Source: Nocardia exalbida NBRC 100660
Lineage (GTDB): Bacteria > Actinomycetota > Actinomycetes > Mycobacteriales > Mycobacteriaceae
Direction: 5' to 3'
NCBI RefSeq assembly: GCF_000308575.1
Contig: NZ_BAFZ01000099.1
Coordinates: 124,001-188,000 of the forward strand
DNA: 64,000 nt
Both the position numbers and the translations under genes were made by a program. Of this stretch, positions 53,254 to 62,026 are shown in pieces. Each line of letters begins with the position of its first letter. Position 1 is the first letter of the stretch. Below the pieces are notes generated by a model that searched no databases, was not told where the DNA came from, and saw nothing but the letters and a program-made list of their open reading frames with translations.

Positions 53254-54540
53254 TCAGCCTTCGAACGCGAAGCGAGGAAACGCGACGTCGCCGGCGTAAC
53301 GAGCCGAATCGCCGAGCGCGTCCTCGATGCGCAGCAGCTGGTTGTACTTGGCGACCCGCTCGCTGCGAGCGGGGGCGCCGGTCTTGATCTGGCCGCTGCC
53401 CACCGCGACGGCGAGGTCGGCGATGGTGGTGTCCTCGGTCTCGCCGGACCGGTGCGACATCATCGTCTTGTAGCCGTTGCGGTGCGCCAGCTCCACCGCG
53501 TCCAGGGTCTCGGTGAGCGTGCCGATCTGGTTGACCTTCACCAGCAGCGCGTTGGCGGCGCCCTTGGCGATGCCCTCTTCCAGGCGCTCCGGGTTGGTGA
53601 CGAACAGGTCGTCGCCGACGAGCTGGATCTTCTCGCCGATCTGGTCGGTCAGGGTCACCCAGCCGTCCCAGTCGTCCTCCGACAGCGGGTCCTCGATGGA
53701 CACCAGCGGGTAGGCGCCGATCAGGTCGGCGTAGAACTGCGCCATCTCCTCGGCCGAGCGCACGACGCCCTCGAACTTGTAGCCGCTGCCGGTGCTGTAG
53801 AACTCGGTGGCCGCGACGTCCAGGGCGAGCGCCACGTCGCTGCCCAGCTTCAGGCCGGTCTTAGCGATGGCCTCGCTGATCAGGTCGAGCGCGGCCTTGG
53901 TGCCCGCGACGTCGGGTGCGAAACCGCCCTCGTCACCGAGGCCGGTGGACAGGCCCTTGGCCTTCAGCACCGACTTCAGCGCGTGGTAGACCTCCGCGCC
54001 CCAGCGCAGCGACTCCTTGAAGGTGGGCGCGCCGATCGGGGCGACCATGAATTCCTGCACGTCGACGCCGGTGTCGGCGTGCGCGCCGCCGTTGAGGATG
54101 TTCATCATCGGGACGGGCAGCACGTGCGCGTTCGGACCGCCGAGGTAGCGGAACAGCTCGAGCCCCGAGGACTCGGCGGCGGCGCGGGCCACGGCCAGCG
54201 AGACACCGAGCAGGGCGTTGGCGCCGAGCCGGGACTTGTCCTGGGTGCCGTCCAGATCCAGCAGCACCTGATCGACGGTGCGCTGCTCCACGGCGTCCAA
54301 GCCGATGACGGCCGGCGCGATCTCGTCGAGCACACCATCGACCGCCTTGCGCACACCCTTGCCGCCGTAGCGTTCGCCACCGTCGCGCAGTTCGACGGCC
54401 TCGTGCTCGCCGGTGGACGCGCCGGAGGGGACGGCCGCCCGGGTCAGGGTGCCGTCGTCGAGAGCGATCTCGACCTCGACGGTGGGGTTACCGCGGGAAT
54501 CCAGGATCTCGCGAGCTCCGACCTGTTCGATGATGGCCAC
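53254..54540 (-). CDS. eno: Enolase
   Basis: 428 residues (429 in M. tuberculosis). Converts 2-phosphoglycerate to phosphoenolpyruvate in glycolysis. Family motifs: ILDSRGNPTVEVEI, GGAHADTGVDVQEFM, the metal-ligand blocks GDEGGFAPD, SIEDPLSEDDW and VGDDLFVTN, the catalytic Lys region LLVKVNQIGTLTET, and SHRSGETEDTTIADL. First gene of a run followed by the septum protein, DUF501 and ppx with short gaps, so possibly one operon. Confidence 0.97.
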   Translation of the reverse strand: MAIIEQVGAREILDSRGNPTVEVEIALDDGTLTRAAVPSGASTGEHEAVELRDGGERYGGKGVRKAVDGVLDEIAPAVIGLDAVEQRTVDQVLLDLDGTQDKSRLGANALLGVSLAVARAAAESSGLELFRYLGGPNAHVLPVPMMNILNGGAHADTGVDVQEFMVAPIGAPTFKESLRWGAEVYHALKSVLKAKGLSTGLGDEGGFAPDVAGTKAALDLISEAIAKTGLKLGSDVALALDVAATEFYSTGSGYKFEGVVRSAEEMAQFYADLIGAYPLVSIEDPLSEDDWDGWVTLTDQIGEKIQLVGDDLFVTNPERLEEGIAKGAANALLVKVNQIGTLTETLDAVELAHRNGYKTMMSHRSGETEDTTIADLAVAVGSGQIKTGAPARSERVAKYNQLLRIEDALGDSARYAGDVAFPRFAFEG

Positions 54541-54654
54541 GAAAACGACACTCCTTCGGCTGCTGACACGGTTGGTCTCACGGGATGGGCCGTGCGTTGC
54601 GAGCCTATCGTCCCGGCAGCGAGGCGGGTAACCGGCACTCCGGGGACCGGAGGA

Positions 54655-55380
54655 TCACACTCGGCGGCCGACGCTGTAACTCGCGGCTCGATCGCGCACC
54701 GTCAGCAGGTAGCTGCGCGACTGGTTGTAGGTGAGCAACGCTTGCTGCCAGCCGTGCTCGGAGGTGAGATCGCCGCCGCTCGCGCATAGGTACCTGGCGG
54801 CGGTCAGCGCGGCGTCGTCGATGTTCTGCGGATCCGCGGTCGCGTCTCCGTTGGCGTCGACGCCCCAGCGCTTCCAGGTCTCCGGGATGAACTGCAGCGG
54901 GCCGACGGCGCGGTCGTGCACCGGATCGCCGTCGAGTGCGCCGCGGTCGGTGTCCTCGACCAGCGCGACGCCGGGCGAGCCGTCCAGCGCGATGCCGATG
55001 ATCGGCGGGCGTATCGAGCCGTCATCGCCGAGCCGCGCACCGCGATGGGTGCCGTGCCCGCTCTCCACGCTCGCGATGCCCGCCAGCGTCGTCCACGCGA
55101 TGCCGCAGTCGGGGCGGGCCCTGGTCATCACGGCCGCCGCGTAGCCGTACGCCTCCAGGGCGACCTGCGGGATGCCGAGCCGCCCGGCCTGCTCGCCTGC
55201 CCAGCCGCGCAACTGGTCGGCCGTGCGGCCGGGAGCGTCCAGGTCGATCACGGGCAGCGGCGCCCCGGGTCCGGGCGGAATGCCCTCCGGGATCGGGGTG
55301 CGGTCGATCCCGCAACCGGCGAGCCCGAGAATCACCACGACGGCGGCCGAGACGCCGGTCTTTCGCAACATCCCTTCCAT
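54655..55380 (-). CDS. lpqU: Lytic transglycosylase-like lipoprotein LpqU
   Basis: 241 residues from the ATG at 55380 (the frame continues to 55428 without a site). Lipobox GLAGC, then a short linker and an MltB-type transglycosylase domain. It has the catalytic Glu in GIASVESGHGTH, the substrate block AVGPLQFIPETWKRWGVDANGD, and ALTAARYLCASGGDL. Expected to cleave peptidoglycan strands from the membrane outer face. Order lpqU-eno matches Rv1022-Rv1023. Confidence 0.88.
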   Translation of the reverse strand: MEGMLRKTGVSAAVVVILGLAGCGIDRTPIPEGIPPGPGAPLPVIDLDAPGRTADQLRGWAGEQAGRLGIPQVALEAYGYAAAVMTRARPDCGIAWTTLAGIASVESGHGTHRGARLGDDGSIRPPIIGIALDGSPGVALVEDTDRGALDGDPVHDRAVGPLQFIPETWKRWGVDANGDATADPQNIDDAALTAARYLCASGGDLTSEHGWQQALLTYNQSRSYLLTVRDRAASYSVGRRV

Positions 55381-55461
55381 GATCCAGGTGACGGCTCGTG
55401 CCCGCGGGAAGCCGGTGACGGAGTCCACGGCGTGTCGGCCGTGCGCATGACCCGTGGCGGT

Positions 55462-57288
55462 TCAGACGAGCAACTCGTTGGTCGCGTTGTGCGTCGGCGC
55501 GGCGAGAACGGTTCCGGTGTGACCCGATTCGGCGATCCGCCCCTGATCGAGGACCAGCAGGCCGGGACAGTATTCGGCGACCAAGGCCATGTCGTGGGTG
55601 ATGATCAGCAGGGCGGTGTCGCGTTCGGCCCGGATCCGGTCCAGCAGCGCCATGATCGCGGACGCGGTGGTGTGGTCCAGTGCCGAGGTGATCTCGTCGC
55701 ACAGCAGCACGGCGGGTTCGGCGGCGAGGGCGCGCGCCAGGGCCACGCGCTGGCGTTGTCCGCCGGACAGCTCGTGCGGGTAGCGGGCGGCCAGATCGGC
55801 GGACAGTTCGACCGCGGCGAGCAGTTCGGTGACCCGCCGCGCGAGGTCCCGGCGCGCGACGCGCCCGATCCGCCGCAGCGGACGGCCGAGCGTCTGCGCC
55901 ACGGTGCGGCGCGGGTTGAGCGCGGAGCGAGGGTTCTGGGTGACCAACTGGATGCCGCCCGCGCCGTAGCGGATTCGCCTGTTCGCGCCCACGACGATCG
56001 GGTTCCCGCGCAACTCCAGTGATCCGGTCGCCGAACGGTGCAACCCCGCGATGACGCGCGCCAGAGTGGTCTTGCCCGCGCCCGACGCGCCGACCACCGC
56101 GAGCGCCGAACCCGCTTCGAGCGCGAAATCGATGTCGGCGAGCACCTGGTGTCCGTCGATCGAGGCGTTGATCCCCTCGGCGCGCAGCGCGAAATCCGGC
56201 GGTCGAGCGTCGGTCGCGACGACAGCGGAGGACGCGTGACCGTTGCTCGCCGGTTCGCATTCGTCCGCCCGCTTCGGCTCGTCGCGTCGAACAGCCACAC
56301 CGTTGGGCGTCCGACCGGCGGACCGTGACGGAGTGTCCGGCACGGTGCGTTGCTCGCGTCCGCCCGCCGCCGCAGTTCGTGCTGGATCGGGGCCGCCGGG
56401 CCGCGACCATCCGCTGTCGGGCACCGGCGCGAGCTCGGCCTGGCCACCGACCGCCATGGCGTCGACCGGATCAGCGGACGTGGCGGTCGACGGGCCGGGT
56501 GCGGACCCGGTCACCACACCGGATGTTCTCGCTGCCGAAGCGGTCGCACGAACCGGAGGCACGGATACCTGAGGCACCACACCGAGTTCGACGATGTCGT
56601 CGGCGATCGAGTGCACGAGGGCGGTGTCGTGACCGGACAGCAGGATCGCGGTCATCCGCTCGCGGGCGAGTGCCGCGAGCTGTCCGGCGATGTCGGTGCG
56701 CAGCGCGCCGTGCAGCCCGGCGAGCGGTTCGTCGAGCACCAGCACTCCGGTGCGGCGGATCAGCGCTCTGGCGAGGGCGACGCGGCGCTGCTGGCCGCCG
56801 GAGAGTTCACCGGGACGGCGGCGCAGGTAATCCGACGAGAGGCCGACGAGCGCCAGCGTTTCGGTCAGCGTGGACTCCGACACCTTGGGCGACACCTCAC
56901 GAAGCAGCGCGCGTACGCGTAACAGCGGGTTCAGCGCGGATCCCGGATCTTGTCCGACGTAGGCGATGTGCCGCCGCCGAAATCGTCGCAGCGCCGCAGG
57001 ATCGAGCGTGAGCACGTCGTGACCGGCAACCGACGCCGAACCTGTCGCTCGCGCCGAGGCGGAGGGCAGCTGTCCGAGCAGGGCCCGCATCACCGTCGTC
57101 TTACCCGAACCGGACGGACCGGTAAGCGCCGTCACCGTTCCCGCCGGTATCCGGAACGTGGTGGGCCCCGCCAAGTTCCGCCCGTCCCGATCGAGCACGG
57201 TCAGGTCATCGACCGCGACGAGATCGCCGGTCACCGGTCCGGCATCATCCGCCCGCACCGTCCGGCCGTGCCGCACCGTCACGTTCAT
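55462..57288 (-). CDS. Peptide/nickel-type ABC transporter, fused double ATPase
   Basis: 608 residues with two complete ATPase units. The first (about 20-235) has Walker A GPSGSGKTT, signature ELSGGQQRR and Walker B VLVLDEP. The second (about 385-605) has GASGAGKTT, LSGGQRQR and VLLCDEITSALDH. A 140-residue linker rich in Pro, Ala and Thr joins them. This replaces the usual DppD and DppF pair. The ATG at 57288 follows GGAGAGCGGGA and overlaps the permease stop (ATGA). Powers the transporter encoded upstream. Confidence 0.9.
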   Translation of the reverse strand: MNVTVRHGRTVRADDAGPVTGDLVAVDDLTVLDRDGRNLAGPTTFRIPAGTVTALTGPSGSGKTTVMRALLGQLPSASARATGSASVAGHDVLTLDPAALRRFRRRHIAYVGQDPGSALNPLLRVRALLREVSPKVSESTLTETLALVGLSSDYLRRRPGELSGGQQRRVALARALIRRTGVLVLDEPLAGLHGALRTDIAGQLAALARERMTAILLSGHDTALVHSIADDIVELGVVPQVSVPPVRATASAARTSGVVTGSAPGPSTATSADPVDAMAVGGQAELAPVPDSGWSRPGGPDPARTAAAGGREQRTVPDTPSRSAGRTPNGVAVRRDEPKRADECEPASNGHASSAVVATDARPPDFALRAEGINASIDGHQVLADIDFALEAGSALAVVGASGAGKTTLARVIAGLHRSATGSLELRGNPIVVGANRRIRYGAGGIQLVTQNPRSALNPRRTVAQTLGRPLRRIGRVARRDLARRVTELLAAVELSADLAARYPHELSGGQRQRVALARALAAEPAVLLCDEITSALDHTTASAIMALLDRIRAERDTALLIITHDMALVAEYCPGLLVLDQGRIAESGHTGTVLAAPTHNATNELLV

Positions 57289-58106
57289 TCCCGCTCTCCT
57301 CGCCCGAACGCCGAGACCGCCAGGTTCACGCTCACCGCGACGATCGCGATGGCGAGGCTCGGGGCCAGCACGGCCCATGGATTGAGCAGCATGCCGGAGG
57401 TGTTCTCGCGCACCATGACCGCCCAGTTGGTCGCACCGAGCGTCGTGGGCAGTTGCAGGAAGGACGCCGTGCTCACGAGATAGACCCCAGCCACGAAACG
57501 CAGCCCGAGCTGGGTCGTCGACACTTCGCGCAGATTCGGGATCACCTCCCGGAACACCAGATGCGTCAGCGACTCACCGGCGGCCCGCGCGCTCTCGACG
57601 TATCCGGATGCCGCGACCCCGGCAGCGGCGGCGGTGAAGATCCGCGCGCAATAGGGGACGCCGAACAACAGCGCCAGCACGATCAGGCCCCAGGTGCCTG
57701 CGTCGGGCCACGAGGTCAGCACGAGCAGGATCCCCAGCACCGCGGGCAGCAGGATGAACAGGTCGGTGCCCAGTTCGATCCACTCGCCGATCCGCGGGCG
57801 CAGCGCCGCGACCGCGCCGAGGACACACGACACCCCGGTCACCGTCACCGCGATGACGGCGGCCACCAGCAGCAATCCCCAACCGCCGTACAGCAGTTGG
57901 CTGAGCACGTCGCGGCCCAGCCGGTCGGTGCCCAGCGGCGCGCCGGCGCCGGGATCGCCGAACGGGATGCCGATCGCTTGCTCCGCCGGGTGCGGCGCCA
58001 GCGTCGGGCCCAGCGCCGCCAGCAGGGTGACCAGCAGCGCGGGCGCGACTGTCAGACGGCCGAGCCGTCGCCGCGCCGGACTCGCGATCTCGGAGGATGG
58101 CTTCAT
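57285..58106 (-). CDS. ABC transporter permease, DppC/OppC type
   Basis: 273 residues with an N-terminal helix and five further membrane helices. The ATPase-contact loop GYVESARAAGESLTHLVFREVIPNL is the EAA motif of this family, and HPAEQAIGIPFGDPGAGAPLGTDRLGRDVLSQLLYG is the typical periplasmic N-terminal block. ATG at 58106 overlaps the previous stop (ATGA). Partner of the next permease. Confidence 0.9.
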   Translation of the reverse strand: MKPSSEIASPARRRLGRLTVAPALLVTLLAALGPTLAPHPAEQAIGIPFGDPGAGAPLGTDRLGRDVLSQLLYGGWGLLLVAAVIAVTVTGVSCVLGAVAALRPRIGEWIELGTDLFILLPAVLGILLVLTSWPDAGTWGLIVLALLFGVPYCARIFTAAAAGVAASGYVESARAAGESLTHLVFREVIPNLREVSTTQLGLRFVAGVYLVSTASFLQLPTTLGATNWAVMVRENTSGMLLNPWAVLAPSLAIAIVAVSVNLAVSAFGRGERE

Positions 58107-59032
58107 CGCCGCCCCCGCGACGACCAGCCGCGGATGCCGTCGGCGGCGGCCAGCATGATCATGATGATCACCCCGGACAGCGCGACCACCGCGGCGACCA
58201 CCGAGGTGTCCCGATCGGCCACCGAGCCGGCCAGGACCGCACCGAGACCGGGGTAGTTGAAGACGGTCTCCACCACCAGTGCCCCGCCGAGCAGCATCCC
58301 CACCGTGGTGGCGAAGCTGGCGACGATGGTCGGCAGCGCGAACGGCAGCACATGCCGAACCAGCACCGTGCGGCTCGAAATACCGTCCAGCACCGCGCTT
58401 TCCACATGCGGCGCCGACGCGGCGTCGGCCAGGGCGGCACGCACCACCCTGGTGTTCCACCCGGCCTGGGGCAGCGCGAGCGCCAGCACCGGCAGCACCA
58501 GCATCTCGGGCCCGGCGGGCATCCCGGAACGGCCGGTGATGGTGACCGCGGGCAGCCACCCGAGCGCCAGCGCGAACACCAGGATCAGCAGCGTGGAGAT
58601 CACGAACTCGGGAACCGCCACGGCGGTGGTCGTCGTCGGCTGCAACACGCGCGCGGCCACGCTACCCGGACGCGTCGCCCACCACGCGCCGAGCGCGAGC
58701 GACGCGAGCACGGTCACCGCGAGGGCGAGCCCACCGAGCAGCAGCGTCGGCGGGAACTTGTCGACGAGCAGGTCGTTGACCGGCCGTCCGCGCGCCGTTC
58801 GCCCGAAATCACCGGTCACGACGCCGGATATCCAATACCAGAACCGCACCGCCAGGGGGCGGTCCAGTCCGAGTTCGTGTTCTTTGGCCGCGATCTGTTC
58901 CGGCGTGGCCTCCCGGCCGAGGACGGCGCGGGCAGTGTTGCCCGGCAGCAGGTCCACGGCGACGAAGACGCAGGCCAGCAGCGTCACCAGCAGGATGACG
59001 CGCCGGAGCAGGAGTCGCGCGAAGGAGATCAC
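58103..59032 (-). CDS. ABC transporter permease, DppB/OppB type
   Basis: 309 residues from the GTG at 59032, which overlaps the binding-protein stop (GTGA); a TTG four codons earlier is possible. Six membrane helices; N-terminal block LLRRVILLVTLLACVFVAVDLLPG and the GxxxxxRPVxDLLxxxxPxTLLL segment are characteristic. The EAA loop is HVESAVLDGISSRTVLVRHVLPFALP. Together with the second permease it forms the membrane channel. Confidence 0.9.
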   Translation of the reverse strand: MISFARLLLRRVILLVTLLACVFVAVDLLPGNTARAVLGREATPEQIAAKEHELGLDRPLAVRFWYWISGVVTGDFGRTARGRPVNDLLVDKFPPTLLLGGLALAVTVLASLALGAWWATRPGSVAARVLQPTTTTAVAVPEFVISTLLILVFALALGWLPAVTITGRSGMPAGPEMLVLPVLALALPQAGWNTRVVRAALADAASAPHVESAVLDGISSRTVLVRHVLPFALPTIVASFATTVGMLLGGALVVETVFNYPGLGAVLAGSVADRDTSVVAAVVALSGVIIMIMLAAADGIRGWSSRGRR

Positions 59033-60546
59033 CCGGCCAGCCAAGCCCTTTCCAATTGGACGCGGGCGAAGCCGCCGAGCGTCGGCAGGTCGCGCACCCG
59101 GGAAGCGGCGATGTCGATACCGTCGGCCATGCCCCAGACCAGGTATCCGCCGCGCTCGTACTGGATGCGCTGTAGTTCCTCTGCGGCCTGCTGATATTCC
59201 TCGTCGCTGTGCGCGCCGAGCGCTTTCGCCGTGGCCGCGTCGAACGCCGCGTCCTTGAAGGCGGTCTCGTTGCGATTCGATCCGCCCGCCAGCAACTTGC
59301 TCGCGAAGAAGAGCGTGGAATCGTTCGTGCCCCAGGAGATCGTGTACAGCGGCGCCTTCAGCCAGGTCTGGTCGTAGAAGGCGTTCGGCTCCTGGGTGAC
59401 CACGTCCAGCCGCACACCGATCTCGGCGAGCTGGGTGGCGATCACCTTCGCCGACTCGACTTCACCAGGCGCCTCGGCCTTGGTGACGAACGGATAGCCA
59501 CGCCCGGTGTCGAAATTCGCTTCGCGCAGCAGCGCCTTCGCGCGGTCCACGTCGCGGGTGCGCTGGGCGAGGGAGGTGTCGTAGAGCGGGTCGCCGGTGC
59601 CGAGAACGTCGTTGGCCACTGTTCCGTATCCGGAGTGCACTTGGTTGACCAGAGCTTCGCGGTCGACGCCGAGCCGCAGGGCGGTGCGCACCCGCGGATC
59701 GGCGAACGGCCCGTCGGAGGTGCGCATGGCGACGCCGACCACCGTATCGTTCGCGCGGCGCACGACTGTCAGGTCACCGCGGCCCTCGGCGGTGCGTCCC
59801 GCGATGGCGCCGACGTTCGAGGCGAGGTCGATCTGCCCGCCGAGCACCGCGTTGCCCAGCGCGGTCACGCTTTCGAACATGGTGACCTCGATGGCGTCCA
59901 GCGGCGGCGGCCCGCCGTGCCACTGCTCGTTGCGCACCAACCGGGCGTTGCCGCCCTGATAGGACTCCAGCCGGAACGGTCCGCTGCCGACCGCCTCGGT
60001 GAAATCGGTGCTGTCCTTCTTCACCGTGAAGGTCATCAGCCGGACCAGCAGCGGCAGTTGGTTATTCGGCTCGGGCACCGCGAGGATCACGCGGTTCGGC
60101 CCGTCGGCGGTGATGTCCTCCACGGCCACCGGCATTTTCGACGCGCCACCGACCGTGCGCAGCCTGCGCAGCGACCACACGACATCCTCGGACGTCACCG
60201 GTGATCCGTCGTGGAAGGTCGCGTTCTCGGCGAGGGTGAAACTCCAGCGCCGCCGATCGGCGTCCGGCTCCCAGCGAGTGGCCAAGCGCGGCACGACATT
60301 CGGGTTATCGCCCGGCACGGTGAGGGCGTCGTACACCAGGGAGGCGATCAGGAAGTCGCTGTCGTTGCTGAGGTTGGCGTGTGGGTCGCGTTCGATGCGA
60401 GCGGCGGTGCCGAGCGCGCCCACCCGCAGCGTGCCGCCGCGCCGCGCGGGGCCGGACGAGTCCGCGCCGTCGGAACAGGCGGCTACCAGCAACACCGCCC
60501 CCGCCCCGAGACTCGACCGCAGCAGTTGCCGTCGATTCAAAACCAT
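59029..60546 (-). CDS. Peptide/nickel-type solute-binding lipoprotein
   Basis: 505 residues. Twin-arginine-like N-terminus (NRRQLLRSSLG) with lipobox LVAAC at about 20-24. Family 5 binding protein: GGTLRVGALG, the PRLATRWEPDADRRRWSFTLAENATFHDGSPVTSEDVVWSL block, and the late NDSTLFFASKLLAGG region. An iron box 60-80 bp upstream suggests the ligand is a metallophore rather than a peptide. GAGGG lies 6-7 bases before the ATG. First gene of a four-gene operon with all stops overlapping. Confidence 0.9.
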   Translation of the reverse strand: MVLNRRQLLRSSLGAGAVLLVAACSDGADSSGPARRGGTLRVGALGTAARIERDPHANLSNDSDFLIASLVYDALTVPGDNPNVVPRLATRWEPDADRRRWSFTLAENATFHDGSPVTSEDVVWSLRRLRTVGGASKMPVAVEDITADGPNRVILAVPEPNNQLPLLVRLMTFTVKKDSTDFTEAVGSGPFRLESYQGGNARLVRNEQWHGGPPPLDAIEVTMFESVTALGNAVLGGQIDLASNVGAIAGRTAEGRGDLTVVRRANDTVVGVAMRTSDGPFADPRVRTALRLGVDREALVNQVHSGYGTVANDVLGTGDPLYDTSLAQRTRDVDRAKALLREANFDTGRGYPFVTKAEAPGEVESAKVIATQLAEIGVRLDVVTQEPNAFYDQTWLKAPLYTISWGTNDSTLFFASKLLAGGSNRNETAFKDAAFDAATAKALGAHSDEEYQQAAEELQRIQYERGGYLVWGMADGIDIAASRVRDLPTLGGFARVQLERAWLAG

Positions 60547-60604
60547 TGCGCTGCCCTCATTCCTGAACCGAACCCACCTCGGTACCGCCCACCCAGTGTA
60601 TTGA

Positions 60605-60623
60605 TCAGGACAGGCTAGCCTAA
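60605..60623 (-). promoter_or_regulatory. IdeR/DtxR-like iron box before the ABC operon
   Basis: On the minus strand the 19 bases read TTAGGCTAGCCTGTCCTGA, matching 15 of 19 positions of the actinobacterial iron box (TTAGGTTAGSCTAACCTAA). It lies 59 bp before the binding-protein start. Iron-loaded IdeR should repress here. Confidence 0.65.
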
Positions 60624-60774
60624 TGGATTGCGCGACTCGCCGATTCCGGCACCGAAACGGCAGCGCAAGGGCGTACCGCCCGCAAACTCCCGAATCGGGC
60701 GCGAGCGCACCCGCCGACCGTGGGCCCGGACCGAAGCGTGGTCATACGATCCGGCTATTTTTTCGCCGACTCGC

Positions 60775-60793
60775 TTAGGTAAGCCTTGCTTCA
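60775..60793 (+). promoter_or_regulatory. IdeR/DtxR-like iron box before the biosynthetic arm
   Basis: TTAGGTAAGCCTTGCTTCA, 14 of 19 matches to the iron-box consensus with an intact left half. It sits 79 bp before the oxygenase start. Together with the box at 60605 it frames the divergent promoter region. Confidence 0.6.
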
Positions 60794-60871
60794 CTAACCC
60801 GGAAGGGATACCTTCGCATACAGAACGTGACCCCTGCTTTTCGAACCGATGCGAAGAAGGGACTCTTGGTG

Positions 60872-62026
60872 AAAAGCGTTCTCTCCGAACGTAAGACGCT
60901 TCACCCACAAGACCTCGAACGACGTGAGATGTCCGCGCAGGCGGGCCGGGCGGTGCGGGAGCTCGCCAGAGCGATATCCGCCACACTCGATCACGCGCTC
61001 ACCGATCCGGCCACCGCCGCGCGCACCCTCACGGACCCGGCGATCATCGAACGGATCGATGCGGCCGCCGCGGAACTCCCGACCGAGGTGCGCGATGCCA
61101 TGCGCCCGCCGGCCACCGCGGCAGGCGCCGCGATCGTAGGACGTCTTCCGCTGGCGGACAACGAATTCGGGCCCACTCCGCCGAGCTGGCGCGAGGCGGC
61201 GAGCTGGAGCGGCGACCCGGTGCGCCGTGCGCGTTCGTTCGAACTCGACCTGGTCATGCTCTTGCTCGCGCGCAGTACGGGTGAGCCGTTCGGCTGGCAG
61301 GGGCAGCAGGGCGGACGGTTGGTCAACAACATCGTTCCCGCGGCTGGTCACGAACACGAACAGTCCGGCGCCAGTAGCGAAGTGCTACTGAGCCCGCACA
61401 CCGAGGACGCCTTCCATCCGCAACGCGCCCACTTACTGATGCTCGGTTGCCTGCGTAACCCGGACCTGGTTGGCACCACCGTGTCGTCGGTGCGCCGGAT
61501 CGAACTCACCACTGAGCAGCGCGCGTTGCTCAGCACTCCCGCCCTGCCGATCCTGCCGGACGTCTCCTACGGCGATGGATACGGAAACTACTCTGCCGCA
61601 GCCGTTCCGACGCTGTGGAGCGCTGCCGGGCCCGACCGTCAGACGCTGCGCTACGACCCCGCATACACTCCGCTCGCCGAGGCGGACGCCGAATTCCGCG
61701 CAGCCTACGAACAACTCGCCGCCGAACTCGAACGTGTCTGCGTGACCGCCACGCTGTCCCCCGGTGAGTTGTTGTTGGTGGACAACGATGTCGCCGTGCA
61801 CGGCCGGGTACCGTTCACCGCGCGATACGACGGCACCGACCGCTGGCTCAAGCGAGTGAACATCCGGCTTCCGGAACGACAGCGGCGGGCCGAGGAAGCC
61901 GACGAGAATGGCTACGGGCAACAAATCGTGGCCCCGTTCCGGACAGCGGACACCCCGCCGGCCGCGAGCGGCACTCATGAGCGGGATGCAGTACGACATG
62001 ATCGAGGACCCCTTGAGCACGCGTGA
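60872..62026 (+). CDS. VioC/clavaminate-synthase-like Fe(II)/2-oxoglutarate oxygenase
   Basis: 384 residues from the GTG at 60872 (AAGGG at 7 bases); a leaderless-type GTG at 60827 would add 15. Iron ligands H176 and E178 in PHTEDAFHPQRA and H310 in VHGRVPF are present. The 2-oxoglutarate-binding Arg is in GTDRWLKRVNI. These segments closely follow arginine hydroxylase VioC and related amino acid beta-hydroxylases. It likely hydroxylates a basic or acidic amino acid for the metallophore, giving an extra metal ligand. Confidence 0.82.
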   Translation, partial: KSVLSERKTLHPQDLERREMSAQAGRAVRELARAISATLDHALTDPATAARTLTDPAIIERIDAAAAELPTEVRDAMRPPATAAGAAIVGRLPLADNEFGPTPPSWREAASWSGDPVRRARSFELDLVMLLLARSTGEPFGWQGQQGGRLVNNIVPAAGHEHEQSGASSEVLLSPHTEDAFHPQRAHLLMLGCLRNPDLVGTTVSSVRRIELTTEQRALLSTPALPILPDVSYGDGYGNYSAAAVPTLWSAAGPDRQTLRYDPAYTPLAEADAEFRAAYEQLAAELERVCVTATLSPGELLLVDNDVAVHGRVPFTARYDGTDRWLKRVNIRLPERQRRAEEADENGYGQQIVAPFRTADTPPAASGTHERDAVRHDRGPLEHA

